From Edaphobacter sp. 4G125 (GTDB lineage: Bacteria; Acidobacteriota; Terriglobia; Terriglobales; Acidobacteriaceae): a stretch of 64,000 nt of DNA. Location: positions 2,229,501 to 2,293,500 of the forward strand of contig NZ_CP060393.1 of NCBI RefSeq assembly GCF_014274685.1. The letters are read 5' to 3'. The notes beneath the pieces were generated by a model. The model ran no database searches and had not been told where the DNA came from. It worked only from the letters and a program-made list of their open reading frames with translations. Each line of letters starts with the position of its first letter. Position 1 is the first letter of the stretch. Below, piece by piece: positions 44,017 to 52,506 of this stretch. Made by a program: the position numbers and the translations under genes.

Positions 44017-44855
44017 GAAAGATAGTCACGAAGCCAGGGATCGTTGGAGTGAACCAATTCGCGGGTTGTTCCATCGAAGATCACTCGGCCTTCATTTAGC
44101 ACAAGGAATTTCGTGCTTTCGTCGACACCGCCGTTTGGAATTGATTCCATCTGCCCAGTTTCCGGGTTGAAGCGGTTCATCGCCAGAGTGAAGGCATCCT
44201 GTAATCGATGGGTGATCAGAAGCGATGTGGTGTGGCTGACATCACGTTGCTTCATCACGAGCTCGATGATTGTGGTCGAGGTGATTGGGTCGAGTCCTCC
44301 GGTAGGCGAATCGTAGAGGATGAGATCCGGCCTGGAGATAATTGCGCGGGCAATAGAAACACGGCGACGCATACCTCCTGAAAGTTCGGATGGAAACTTC
44401 TGGATCGCCTGCTCGAGTTCCACAAACTTCAGTGCTTCTACAACCCGGGAGTGAGCCTCCTCTACGGGAACATGCTCTTCATGCAGACGATAGGCAACGT
44501 TATCTTCGACAGAAAGCGAATCAAAGAGGGCGGATTCCTGGAAGACCATTCCGATCCTTGCACGAAGCTTGAAAAGATCGCGTTCTGGCAAAGAAGTAAT
44601 CTCTTGGCCAAAGACAAAAATCTTTCCGGAGTCTGGGCGCAAGAGGCCGTTTGCCAGCTTCATCAGGACAGATTTTCCCCCGCCAGCAGGGCCAAGGATG
44701 ATACGGGTCTCGCCGCGACCAACTGTGAAGGAGATATTCTCAAGAACCGGTTTTAAGTCGAAGGCAATCGATACATCCTTGAAGACAACTATAGGATCGT
44801 GCTCATCGAACTGGTCTTGCTGCGGATCGTGATTCGTAAGCAGACCTTCTCCCAT
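44013..44855 (-). CDS. mlaF: MlaF-type ABC ATPase (lipid transport), Walker B glutamate replaced
   Basis: 280 residues, ATPase of an Mla/MCE-type phospholipid transport system. Walker A GPAGGGKS at residues 55-62, Q-loop MVFQESALFDSLSVEDNV, signature ELSGGMRRRVSIARA, H-loop region LLITHRLQ. Walker B reads LILYDSPTGGLDP with Asp182-Ser183, so the catalytic glutamate of typical MlaF (DEP) is Ser here. The nucleotide reading GAT TCG CCT is unambiguous. A C-terminal extension (about 225-280) follows. It lies 3 bases downstream of mlaE on the same strand. An MCE-domain gene (mlaD) is not adjacent. Confidence 0.9.
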   Translation of the reverse strand: MGEGLLTNHDPQQDQFDEHDPIVVFKDVSIAFDLKPVLENISFTVGRGETRIILGPAGGGKSVLMKLANGLLRPDSGKIFVFGQEITSLPERDLFKLRARIGMVFQESALFDSLSVEDNVAYRLHEEHVPVEEAHSRVVEALKFVELEQAIQKFPSELSGGMRRRVSIARAIISRPDLILYDSPTGGLDPITSTTIIELVMKQRDVSHTTSLLITHRLQDAFTLAMNRFNPETGQMESIPNGGVDESTKFLVLNEGRVIFDGTTRELVHSNDPWLRDYLS

Positions 44856-44858
44856 ACC

Positions 44859-45638
44859 TTACCTGCCAAAGATGCCGATCATGGCTCGACTGACGATAAA
44901 GTCTACGATGATGATGAAGACTGACGACACGACGACTGCCTGGGTCGTCGACCGTCCAACACCCTGTGTCCCTCCCTTGGTGTTCATTCCGAAGTAACAG
45001 CCCACAGTTGCAATGATGAATGCGGAAAAGAGGGGTTTGGTCAAACCCTGTACAACGTCGGCATATTGGAGCGAACTATAGGAGGTGTGGAAATAAGAAG
45101 AAGCGTTCAGGCCAAGTAGTGTGACGCTGACCAAGGCTCCGCCAGCAATCCCTACGGCATCGGCAACGATCGTAAGAAAGAGGAGCATAAAAACGGTGGC
45201 ATAGAGGCGCGGAGTAACCAGCTTTCGTATAGGATCTGTGCCGAGCGCGCGCATCGCATCAATCTGTTCGGTCACCTTCATGGAGCCCAGCTCAGAGGCC
45301 ATGCCCGCAGCATTGCGCCCTGAGACCATGAGGCCAGTCAACACCGGGCCAAGCTCCTTGACCATAGAGAGGGCGACGAGGTTGCCGGTCATGCTGATGG
45401 CCCCGAAGGCCTTCAGGGAAGTAGCCGATTGTAGGGCAAGGACGCAGCCGGTGAAGAAGCCGGTCAATACGATGATGGGCATCGAGCCTACGCCGATGGA
45501 GTCCATCTGGGTAAAGATATCCGCCCAGTAGCGCGGTCGGGAGAACATAGCCGAGATCGCCTGCCACGAGAGTATGGAATACTCCTGAACGGCAGTGATC
45601 TTCTGCTTGGCGAAATCTTCTGGAGAGACGAAGGACAT
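44859..45638 (-). CDS. mlaE: MlaE-type ABC permease (lipid transport)
   Basis: 259 residues, about six membrane segments. The MlaE family core is clear: GVGSMPIIVLTGFFTGCVLALQSATSLKAFGA, VALSMVKELGPVLTGLMVSGRNAAGMASELGSMKVTEQIDAMRALGTDP. The coupling helix includes EQIDAMRALG. It moves phospholipids between the membranes with MlaF and an MCE-domain protein. It is divergent from the alcohol dehydrogenase gene and is read before mlaF. Confidence 0.94.
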   Translation of the reverse strand: MSFVSPEDFAKQKITAVQEYSILSWQAISAMFSRPRYWADIFTQMDSIGVGSMPIIVLTGFFTGCVLALQSATSLKAFGAISMTGNLVALSMVKELGPVLTGLMVSGRNAAGMASELGSMKVTEQIDAMRALGTDPIRKLVTPRLYATVFMLLFLTIVADAVGIAGGALVSVTLLGLNASSYFHTSYSSLQYADVVQGLTKPLFSAFIIATVGCYFGMNTKGGTQGVGRSTTQAVVVSSVFIIIVDFIVSRAMIGIFGR

Positions 45639-45755
45639 GTCGTATCTGTGGCTCAGAGTATCAGATGCGGGCAGAAGAGAGGAGATTGCATCTTATTGAT
45701 GGCTCGGGTTCTAAAGAATAGGAATTCCTGCCCATGAAATGAGAAGATAGTAAAG

Positions 45756-46823
45756 ATGGTGCAAGAGATGACGGCAGCGGTTCTGTACGGCAAAGAAGAC
45801 TTGCGTCTGGAACAGATTCCCATTCCCAGAGCCCAGAATGGCGAAGTTGTCGTGCAGGTCGGAGCAGCGCTTACCTGTGGAACAGACCTGAAGGTCTATC
45901 GTCGTGGCTATCACGCGATGATGCTGACCCCTCCCATTCCTTTCGGCCATGAGTTGGCGGGTACCGTAGTTGAGGTCGGGGCGGGAGTAACCAGGTTTCG
46001 TGAAGGAGACCGAGTCGTCGCCCTGAACTCCGCTCCATGCGACGAGTGCTTCTTCTGCCGCCGAGGGCAACAGAATCTCTGTGAAAATCTCCTTTTTAAT
46101 AACGGCGCCTATGCCGAATACATCCGTATCCCGGAGCGTATTGTTGAGAAAAACACGCTGTTGATTCCTGAAGGAGTTCCACTGGAGTATGCCGCGCTCA
46201 CTGAACCCTTGGCTTGCGTAGTTTATGGACTAGAAGAGACTGGAGCATCTCTCGGGGATACCATGGTGGTGATTGGCGCCGGGCCCATCGGCCTGATGTT
46301 TATGCACGTCGCTGAGCTATCCGGCATAGAGGTGATCGCTGTCGTTAAACGGGATGATCAGGTTGTTACCGCCAAGCTATTTGGAGCCTCCCATGTAATC
46401 CAGACCTCTGCGGTAGAGGACGTAGTTGCTGCAACCCGGGCACTTACTCCCGATGGCCGGGGAGCAGATGTTGTTGTGGAAGCGGTGGCTACCCCTGCAA
46501 CCTGGGAGTGGGCTGTAGATATGGTGCGCAAAGGGGGCGTGGTCAACTTCTTCGGTGGACCGCCGAGCGGAACCAAGGTCGCGCTGGATACGAACCGTTT
46601 GCACTATGGAGATATCACTCTCAAAGCTAGCTTTCATCACACTCCGGCTACTTGCCGGACTGCCTTCGAGCTAATTGCCAGCGGACGATTTCGTAGCTCG
46701 GAGGCCATTACAAACCGAGTAGGGCTTGAAAAGGTCCCTGAGGTCTTTGCCCGGATGCTTACGCGGACTGGCGGTTCGCGCGAGATTAAAACCGCAGTGT
46801 TTCCTGGGGGAGTCCCACGGTGA
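45756..46823 (+). CDS. Zinc-dependent alcohol dehydrogenase (MDR) at the head of the squalene operon
   Basis: 355 residues, medium-chain dehydrogenase. The catalytic zinc site is CGTD near residues 42-45 and GHE in FGHELAG. The structural-zinc cysteines are in CDECFFCRRGQQNLC, and the NAD loop is VIGAGPIGLMFMHVA. It resembles sorbitol/threonine dehydrogenase-like enzymes. Its stop overlaps the GTG start of hpnC by 4 bases, so it is translationally coupled to squalene synthesis. Its role there is not known. A start a few codons later (ATG at 45768) is possible. Confidence 0.9.
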   Translation: MVQEMTAAVLYGKEDLRLEQIPIPRAQNGEVVVQVGAALTCGTDLKVYRRGYHAMMLTPPIPFGHELAGTVVEVGAGVTRFREGDRVVALNSAPCDECFFCRRGQQNLCENLLFNNGAYAEYIRIPERIVEKNTLLIPEGVPLEYAALTEPLACVVYGLEETGASLGDTMVVIGAGPIGLMFMHVAELSGIEVIAVVKRDDQVVTAKLFGASHVIQTSAVEDVVAATRALTPDGRGADVVVEAVATPATWEWAVDMVRKGGVVNFFGGPPSGTKVALDTNRLHYGDITLKASFHHTPATCRTAFELIASGRFRSSEAITNRVGLEKVPEVFARMLTRTGGSREIKTAVFPGGVPR

Positions 46824-47761
46824 GCGAATTAAGCGCGGCGGAGCACGCGTTGCTAGGGGCGCCACATCAGTACCTCACACCCTTGGAACGTCCCAGCCTG
46901 GCCGAGGCTCGGGCTTGGTGTGCCGAGTTAACCCGGACGCACTACGAGAACTTCCACGTGGCAACGATTTTCCTGCCGCGTCGCGTCAGGCCGCACTTCG
47001 AGAGCATCTATGCCTATTGCCGTGTTGCCGATGACCTGGGTGATGAGGTGGCAGATACTTCTGTAGCCACCCGCTTGCTCGATGCCTGGGGATCGATGCT
47101 GGATGAGTGCTACGATGCACCGGAGCGGTCGATGCATCCGGTTTTTGTGGCCCTTCGGGAGACCGTCGCAGCCTGCGATCTGCCTCGCCAGCTCTTCCAC
47201 GACCTGCTGATCGCCTTCAAGATGGATCAGGTGAAGACCGACTATGAAACCTGGGAAGAGTTGCTCGAATACTCCCATTATTCGGCAAATCCTGTTGGCA
47301 GGCTGGTGCTCTGGGTTTGCGGTTATCGGGAAGAAAAGCTGGCACTACTTTCCGACAAGATATGTACGGCACTGCAGCTTGCCAACTTCTGGCAGGATGT
47401 TGTGGAGGATAAGGAGCGTGGTCGCCGGTATCTTCCGGCCGAATCGATGGATCGGTTCGGAGTCGATGAAGGTCAGATTGAAGGTCGCGTCTTTACGCCT
47501 GAGTTTGGGGCTATGGTTCGGGACCTGGTTACCCGGACGCGGGCTATGCTTGCCGAAGGTGGCGAGATCAGCCGTTATGTTGACCGCGAGCTTGCAGTGA
47601 CGCTGAATCTCTTCCGCAAGGGTGGCGACGCCATTTTGGATGGCATCGTTTCTCAGGATTATGACGTGCTACGCGGGCGTCCGGTGGTTACGAAAACCAG
47701 GAAGTTGAGCCTGCTGGCCGGAGCCCTGCTCGAAAAGCTGCGGGCGGGGATGAAGCGGTGA
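46820..47761 (+). CDS. hpnC: Squalene synthesis enzyme HpnC (hydroxysqualene synthase)
   Basis: 313 residues, GTG start overlapping the dehydrogenase by 4 bases. Trans-prenyltransferase fold with the first Asp-rich motif YAYCRVADDLGDE and the second FWQDVVEDKERGRRYLP. HpnC converts presqualene diphosphate to hydroxysqualene in the three-enzyme squalene route. The next gene is hpnD, again overlapping by 4 bases. Confidence 0.95.
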   Translation: MSELSAAEHALLGAPHQYLTPLERPSLAEARAWCAELTRTHYENFHVATIFLPRRVRPHFESIYAYCRVADDLGDEVADTSVATRLLDAWGSMLDECYDAPERSMHPVFVALRETVAACDLPRQLFHDLLIAFKMDQVKTDYETWEELLEYSHYSANPVGRLVLWVCGYREEKLALLSDKICTALQLANFWQDVVEDKERGRRYLPAESMDRFGVDEGQIEGRVFTPEFGAMVRDLVTRTRAMLAEGGEISRYVDRELAVTLNLFRKGGDAILDGIVSQDYDVLRGRPVVTKTRKLSLLAGALLEKLRAGMKR

Positions 47762-48666
47762 CAATTCCGGAGGCTTATACTGTCTGCCGCGAGGTCGCGA
47801 AGCGGGAGGCGAAGAACTTCTACTACGCCTTCCGTGTGCTGCCACAGCACAAGAGCGATGCGATGTGTGCGATCTACGCTTTTATGCGACGCGCTGACGA
47901 CATCTCTGATGATGAGTCGATGCCAATCGAGCAGCGCAGGCAGATCATGGCGCAGTGGGTTGAGGATTGGAGGGCAGCGAGAAACGGCGCACCCACGGAA
48001 GATGCCATCTTCATTGCAGTCAACGATGCGCAGAAACAATTCAAGATCCCTGATCAATTGCTGGAGGAACTGGTGCAGGGAACCACAATGGACCTTCAAC
48101 CGAAGGCTGAATCAGGCTCGGATGGGGTCCAGACCTTTGCGACCTTCGAGGATCTCTATCGATACTGCTATCTAGTCGCTTCCGTTGTCGGCTTAGTCTG
48201 CATCCGTGTTTTTGGATATTCCGACCCGCAAGCAGAGAAGCTGGCGGAAGAAACCGGGATTGCCTTTCAGCTCACTAACATCCTTCGCGATGTGAAGGAG
48301 GATGTGGAGCGAGGACGAGTGTACCTTCCACAGGAGATGCTGGCACAGTTTCATGTATCGGACGAACGTATCCACGCACTGTCGGCGGGAGCACCGATGG
48401 AGGCGCGGGAGCGAAGCCTGCTGGGAGAGATAGGCAATCGCGCAGAGCGTTTCTACCAATCTGCCGACAAGCTGCTTCCATTGATCGATGCAGACAGCCG
48501 TGCAGCGCTATGGGTGCTGGTGACGATCTACCACGGATTGCTCCGAAAGATTGAGCGCAACGGATTTGAGGTCTTCCAGCAGCGCGTAAGTGTTTCGACT
48601 CCGAAGAAGCTTGGAATTCTGACCTTCGGTGCGGTACGCGCGTTGAGGTACAGGGTGTTCCCATGA
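47758..48666 (+). CDS. hpnD: Presqualene diphosphate synthase HpnD
   Basis: 302 residues, GTG start within the end of hpnC. Two diagnostic motifs: YAFMRRADDISDDES and TNILRDVKEDVERGRVYLP, the Mg2+-binding Asp clusters of squalene/phytoene synthases. HpnD condenses two farnesyl diphosphates into presqualene diphosphate. The stop overlaps the ATG of hpnE (ATGA). The order hpnC-D-E is the standard one. Confidence 0.95.
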   Translation: MTIPEAYTVCREVAKREAKNFYYAFRVLPQHKSDAMCAIYAFMRRADDISDDESMPIEQRRQIMAQWVEDWRAARNGAPTEDAIFIAVNDAQKQFKIPDQLLEELVQGTTMDLQPKAESGSDGVQTFATFEDLYRYCYLVASVVGLVCIRVFGYSDPQAEKLAEETGIAFQLTNILRDVKEDVERGRVYLPQEMLAQFHVSDERIHALSAGAPMEARERSLLGEIGNRAERFYQSADKLLPLIDADSRAALWVLVTIYHGLLRKIERNGFEVFQQRVSVSTPKKLGILTFGAVRALRYRVFP

Positions 48667-50039
48667 GCGACGTTATCGTCGTTGGCGCGGGCCTTGCCGG
48701 GCTTTCGGCAGCAGTAGCCCTGGCCCAGGGGGGAGCCCGAGTCACTTTGCTGGAGCGGCGGCCCTATATCGGAGGCCGTGCCTACTCTTATGACCATCCT
48801 GCTCTCGAAGAGACGATCGATTCGCAGCACGTTGTCGTCGGGTGTTGCACGAACCTGCTCGATCTGGCCAGGCAGGCCTGGATGGCGGAGACGATTCGGT
48901 GGTATGACGATTTGGTTTTCCTGGAGTCGAACGGCCGCCGTAGCCTGCTTCGATCCACCTCATTGCCAGCTCCGTTGCATCGCGCCAGCAGCTTTTTGCG
49001 AGCGCCGATGCTTGGGCTTGCGGATAAGACGGCGATCGCCTCCGGGCTTCTGCGATTCCTTCGAGGGTTTCCGCAGAATGATTCCGAGAGCTTTGCTTCG
49101 TGGCTGAAGCGAACGGGGCAGACGGAGCGGGCGATCCGGCACTTCTGGGAGCCTGTGATTGTGGGTGCGCTCAACGATACCTTTGATCGCTGTTCGGTGA
49201 AGTATGCAGGCAAGGTCTTCCATGAATCGTTTTTGCGTTCTCAAGAAGCGGGCCGCCTTGGGATTCCTGCCGCGCCTTTGACGGAGTTCTTTCAGCCGAT
49301 CGTAGCTCTGGCGGAACGCAGCGGTGTCGAATTGCAACTGAAGTGCGGTGTAGAGGCCATTGCACAGACACCCGACGGCCGGTGGAGCGTGCGTACCAAC
49401 GGTGGTGAATATCTGGCAGATTCGGTGGTGCTGGCCACAGACTTTCGTCAGACACAGAAGCTGCTCGACATGCTGCCGTCTTCAAACGGAGAACGCAGGC
49501 TATGGCAGGAAGGGTTTGAGCGCTTCGTTCCGTCGCCAATCACGACGATTCATCTCTGGTACGACCGGGATGTCACCGGTCTTGATCATGCGGTGTTGCT
49601 GGATGCAAGGATCCAGTGGGTATTTACGAAGTCGCGTATCCGCCGTTGGACAGAAGAGCGGGGGAGCTATCAGGAGCTGGTGATCAGCGCTTCGTGGCCG
49701 GAGTTGGAGATGAGCAGGGAAGAGATCCTCTCTTCGGCGACACGGGAGTTCGAAATGTTCTTTCCAGCGGCTCGTCAGGCAAAGTTGGTGAAGAGCGGTG
49801 TGCTGAAGGAGGCGCGGGCGACCTTTTCGGTGACTCCCGGGCTGGATCGCTTCCGCCCACAGCAGGTAACACACTGGAAGGGGTTGTTCCTTGCAGGCGA
49901 CTGGACGGCAACGGAGTGGCCCTCCACGATGGAGGGGGCAATCCGCAGCGGCCGTCTGGCCGCAGGAGAGATCGCTGGAGATAGACAAAGATTTATGGTT
50001 CCGGAACTGCCAGCAGCTGGTTTGATGAAGTTTCTGTAG
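48663..50039 (+). CDS. hpnE: Hydroxysqualene dehydroxylase HpnE
   Basis: 458 residues, flavin amine oxidase-like enzyme. FAD-binding start DVIVVGAGLAGLSAAVALAQGG, then VTLLERRPYIGGRAYSY. The C-terminal FAD closure is WKGLFLAGDWTATEWPSTMEGAIRSGRLAAGEI. HpnE reduces hydroxysqualene to squalene, completing the route. Squalene-hopene cyclase is not in this window. Directly after the stop a dispersed repeat begins. Confidence 0.95.
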   Translation: MSDVIVVGAGLAGLSAAVALAQGGARVTLLERRPYIGGRAYSYDHPALEETIDSQHVVVGCCTNLLDLARQAWMAETIRWYDDLVFLESNGRRSLLRSTSLPAPLHRASSFLRAPMLGLADKTAIASGLLRFLRGFPQNDSESFASWLKRTGQTERAIRHFWEPVIVGALNDTFDRCSVKYAGKVFHESFLRSQEAGRLGIPAAPLTEFFQPIVALAERSGVELQLKCGVEAIAQTPDGRWSVRTNGGEYLADSVVLATDFRQTQKLLDMLPSSNGERRLWQEGFERFVPSPITTIHLWYDRDVTGLDHAVLLDARIQWVFTKSRIRRWTEERGSYQELVISASWPELEMSREEILSSATREFEMFFPAARQAKLVKSGVLKEARATFSVTPGLDRFRPQQVTHWKGLFLAGDWTATEWPSTMEGAIRSGRLAAGEIAGDRQRFMVPELPAAGLMKFL

Positions 50040-50041
50040 CT

Positions 50042-50271
50042 CCCCCTCCCCCCCTGTCTTAATGTGTCAAAGTATTCAAAAATATTGACTTAGATCCGTA
50101 CTTCAAAGCTCGCTGAGAGTTTACAGATGGGGGAGGATCTGCTGCTTCTAAGAATCTTTCTTCTATTTCTATTTTAGCGAGCTAAGGCACAGGATTTGCA
50201 ATTTGGAATATCCTGTAAATGTTTTGTAATGAATAGCTTACAGGGAATAAATCACTTTGTGGGCTTGACAG
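50042..50271. repeat. Dispersed intergenic repeat, copy B
   Basis: About 230 bases sharing ordered blocks with 19863-20082: CCCCCTCCCCCCCT (50042), CAAAGTATTC (50068), TCTATTTTAG (50168), GATTTGCAA (50193) and GTGGGCTTGACAG (50259). It fills most of the 321-base gap between hpnE and the convergent EamA gene. The remainder of the gap (50272-50360) shows no gene. Confidence 0.7.
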
Positions 50272-50360
50272 TGTGGGAAAGGGATATTCGACCGGACTTT
50301 GCACGGTCGAAATGGCAAGGGGGGAGAAGAAAAAAAACACTTTATATAGGGCGAAGCTAG

Positions 50361-50765
50361 CTAGTGAGCGATGAGAATGACACCTACACAGATGAAGAGG
50401 ACTGCGAGCCAGCGTCGGCGGTCTACGTTTTCTCCCAGGACGAGTTTTGCGCAGATAGCGTTACCGATGTAGGTCAGCGAGGCAATGGCAGGGGCAGCCA
50501 GTGATAGGTCGACGATAGACAGTGCCCAGAGCATGGCGAAGAAGTTGAAGGCCATGCAGAAGGCTCCGATGAGGAACTTGGGGCTGGAAAGCACGGCTTT
50601 GACAGGGCCGAGAAATCCCTTTAGGCCGGGGCCAGTGCGGTGGTTGTCGAGATCACCGAGGTCGCGCATCGCCGAGGCGATCAGGACTTCACCGGCGATG
50701 GCCAGGGCGGCGACTCCACTGATGGCTCCCCATTGGCGGAGAAGATCGGAGCTGTGAGGAATCAC
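50361..50765 (-). CDS. Half-size EamA-type transporter (second of a pair)
   Basis: 134 residues with four membrane helices, a half EamA/SMR-like unit (ISGVAALAIAGEVLIASAM, FLIGAFCMAFNFFAMLWALSIVDLSLAAPAIASLTYIGNAICAKLVLGENV, WLAVLFICVGVILIAH). The ATG lies in a 4-base overlap with the stop of the preceding half-transporter. Two such halves probably form a heterodimer, as in the ArnE/ArnF flippase. The substrate is unknown. Its position beside hpnCDE suggests a lipid-related cargo, which is inference. Confidence 0.85.
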   Translation of the reverse strand: MIPHSSDLLRQWGAISGVAALAIAGEVLIASAMRDLGDLDNHRTGPGLKGFLGPVKAVLSSPKFLIGAFCMAFNFFAMLWALSIVDLSLAAPAIASLTYIGNAICAKLVLGENVDRRRWLAVLFICVGVILIAH

Positions 50766-51211
50766 CGCCCTACTCCTGAGTCCATGAGACCGAGTTGGTG
50801 CGGCTCTTCCGGGTGTTCGGTGCGGGATGGCCCGCCAGCGACGAAGCCGACGGCGCAGACGATGAGGAAGATGCCGGCCCAGCGATAGATGGAAAGATGC
50901 TCATGAAGCCAGAAGCGGCTGAGCAGAGCGATGACGACGTACCCGAATGCAGTAGCGGGCATCACGAAGGTGAGATCAGCCCAGGAGAGTGCCGTCATGT
51001 AGCTGGCGAAGAAGCCGATAAGGAGGACGATTCCGGAGATGACAAAGGGATTGAAGAGGGCTTTCCAGAGCAGGTCGAGGTGATGGAAGTCGACCTGACC
51101 GACCTGGGCCATGCCGCGGGAGAGCAGGGTGTCTCCTACGGATGCAGTGAGCATGATGGTAATGAGGATGGCGTACTGAGAAGGCTTAAGGGAGTGCTTC
51201 ATAAAGAACAT
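50762..51211 (-). CDS. Half-size EamA-type transporter (first of a pair)
   Basis: 149 residues, four membrane helices: YAILITIMLTASVGDTLLSRGMAQVG, PFVISGIVLLIGFFASYMTALSWADLTFVMPATAFGYVVIALLSRFWLHEHLS, WAGIFLIVCAVGFVAG. It shows the end-of-helix EHLS/GE-type motif of EamA halves. The C-terminal 20 residues are polar. It is translationally coupled to the next half-transporter. The upstream region toward 51534 holds repeat material and no supported gene. Confidence 0.85.
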   Translation of the reverse strand: MFFMKHSLKPSQYAILITIMLTASVGDTLLSRGMAQVGQVDFHHLDLLWKALFNPFVISGIVLLIGFFASYMTALSWADLTFVMPATAFGYVVIALLSRFWLHEHLSIYRWAGIFLIVCAVGFVAGGPSRTEHPEEPHQLGLMDSGVGR

Positions 51212-51533
51212 AGCCGCTCGAGAAGAAATGCGCGGCCTGTATCAAGGGTATCAAATTGAGGTTGAGAGGAAAGTCTGTGACGCCAGTAAGAAAAGCAGAT
51301 TCCTTTCGGTCTCATTGTCGGAGATCGTTCGGTACGGGAGGAGAAACAAAGACAAATGCGAGGATTTTCCACTCCACTGCCGCCTGACGGCGTCAGCGTC
51401 GGTCGAAATAACACGGTGGTTGGAGTTGTACCGCAGGTCCTTCGACTTCGTTTGTCGTGCAGTCGCGCAACAAACTTTCGTTCAGGATGACACCTTTTTG
51501 GGGCACGGAGAGATCAGGATTTGTCGATACAAC
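51212..51533. other. Intergenic region with dispersed repeat fragments
   Basis: About 320 bases. It holds AGCAGATTCCTTTCGG (51294), a small palindrome CTGACGGCGTCAG (51384-51396) and CCTTCGACTTCG ... TTCGTTCAGGATGACAC (51438-51492), all related to the element at 20154. No supported gene. Confidence 0.45.
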
Positions 51534-52094
51534 TTAGACTCTTAGCGAACCACGGAACCCTCTGGCAGCGTAATAAGATTCCGCGCCATTGTGGTAGGTA
51601 AAGACCGTATCGTAACGGCGATCGCAAAAGAGAGCGCCGCCGAGTTTTCTGACTGCTGAGGGCGTCTTGATCCAGCTCGAGGTTTTCGTATCGAAGGTTC
51701 CGAGCTTCTGAAACTCTCGATACTGCTCTTCGGTGAGAATCTCTATCCCAAGTGCGGTTGCCATATTGACGGCACTATCTGCGGGCTTATGTTCTTTCCT
51801 CGATTCCAAGGCGTCGTGGTCGTAGCAGATGCTTCTGCGACTTTTCGGGCTTTCTGCCGAGCAATCGTAAAAGATGTATTCCCCCGTCTTTTCATCCTGC
51901 CCCACAACGTCGGGTTCACCGCCTGTTCTTTCCATCTCGTGGAGTGACCACAGCTTGCCGGTATGGGCTTCGAGCCTGGCTTGTACCTTCGTCCATTCAA
52001 GGTTTTTATGCCGATTCGTATTTTTCTCGAAGCGGGCTTTCAATGTCTTGAGGAGCTCTTCACGTTGTTTGCTGGTGAGTGTTGTGTTTGGCAT
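51534..52094 (-). CDS. DUF4256-family protein
   Basis: 186 residues from the ATG at 52094 (MPNTTLTSKQREELLKTLKARFEKNTNRH), with GGAA about 8 bases upstream. A longer frame reads back into the DoxX gene. DUF4256 marks: KVQARLEAHTGKLWSLHEMERTGGEPDVVG, YIFYDCSAESPKSRRSICYDHDALESRKEHKP, GGALFCDRRYDTVFTYHNGAESYYAARGFRGSL. The function is not established. It is the last gene of the ArsR-SRPBCC-DoxX operon. In other bacteria this family also sits next to stress or ArsR-type genes, as far as I recall. Confidence 0.85.
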   Translation of the reverse strand: MPNTTLTSKQREELLKTLKARFEKNTNRHKNLEWTKVQARLEAHTGKLWSLHEMERTGGEPDVVGQDEKTGEYIFYDCSAESPKSRRSICYDHDALESRKEHKPADSAVNMATALGIEILTEEQYREFQKLGTFDTKTSSWIKTPSAVRKLGGALFCDRRYDTVFTYHNGAESYYAARGFRGSLRV

Positions 52095-52119
52095 AGTTTT
52101 CGTTCCAATCATCTGTTGG

Positions 52120-52506
52120 TCAGGCGCTCGCTGGAATGAGCTGAAGGCGACGCCAGAAGAAGTACGACAGAGCCCAGAGGATAACGGTTCCTGCTGCCCA
52201 TCCCCATGCATTGATGCCATCGCCGACAGCAAAATGAGCGATCAGAGCAGAGACAAGCGTGATGGCAAAGCCGGCGTAGGCCCACTCCTTGAGTCGCGCG
52301 GGGACCATGGGGATTAGGAGTACGGCGATGCCTGCGAATTTGGCCCATGAGAGTTCGATGCGGAAATAAGAAGGGAAGCCAAGGTGAGAAAATGCCTTGG
52401 CCACATCGGTGATTCGCAGTTGGGCATAAGCGGTGAAACCCATCTGGAGCGCAAAGAGAGCGGTGGTGATCCAGAAGCCAAGGGTGATCCATCTGGGAGG
52501 CTTCAC
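52120..52506 (-). CDS. DoxX-like membrane protein
   Basis: 128 residues with four membrane helices (WITLGFWITTALFALQMGFTA, AKFAGIAVLLIPMVP, EWAYAGFAITLVSALIAHFAVGDG, AAGTVILWALSYFFW). The DoxX-like pattern is AFSHLGFPSYFRIELSWAKFAGIAVLL. The start overlaps the stop of the SRPBCC gene by 4 bases. The family role is loosely linked to redox or thiosulfate/quinone functions. Here it is inferred only as part of the regulated operon. Confidence 0.85.
   Translation of the reverse strand: MKPPRWITLGFWITTALFALQMGFTAYAQLRITDVAKAFSHLGFPSYFRIELSWAKFAGIAVLLIPMVPARLKEWAYAGFAITLVSALIAHFAVGDGINAWGWAAGTVILWALSYFFWRRLQLIPASA

Noticed and set aside
45756..50039. Squalene-hopene cyclase gene in or beside the hpnCDE operon
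   Set aside because: No cyclase (QW-motif protein) found in any frame of the region; it must lie elsewhere in the genome.
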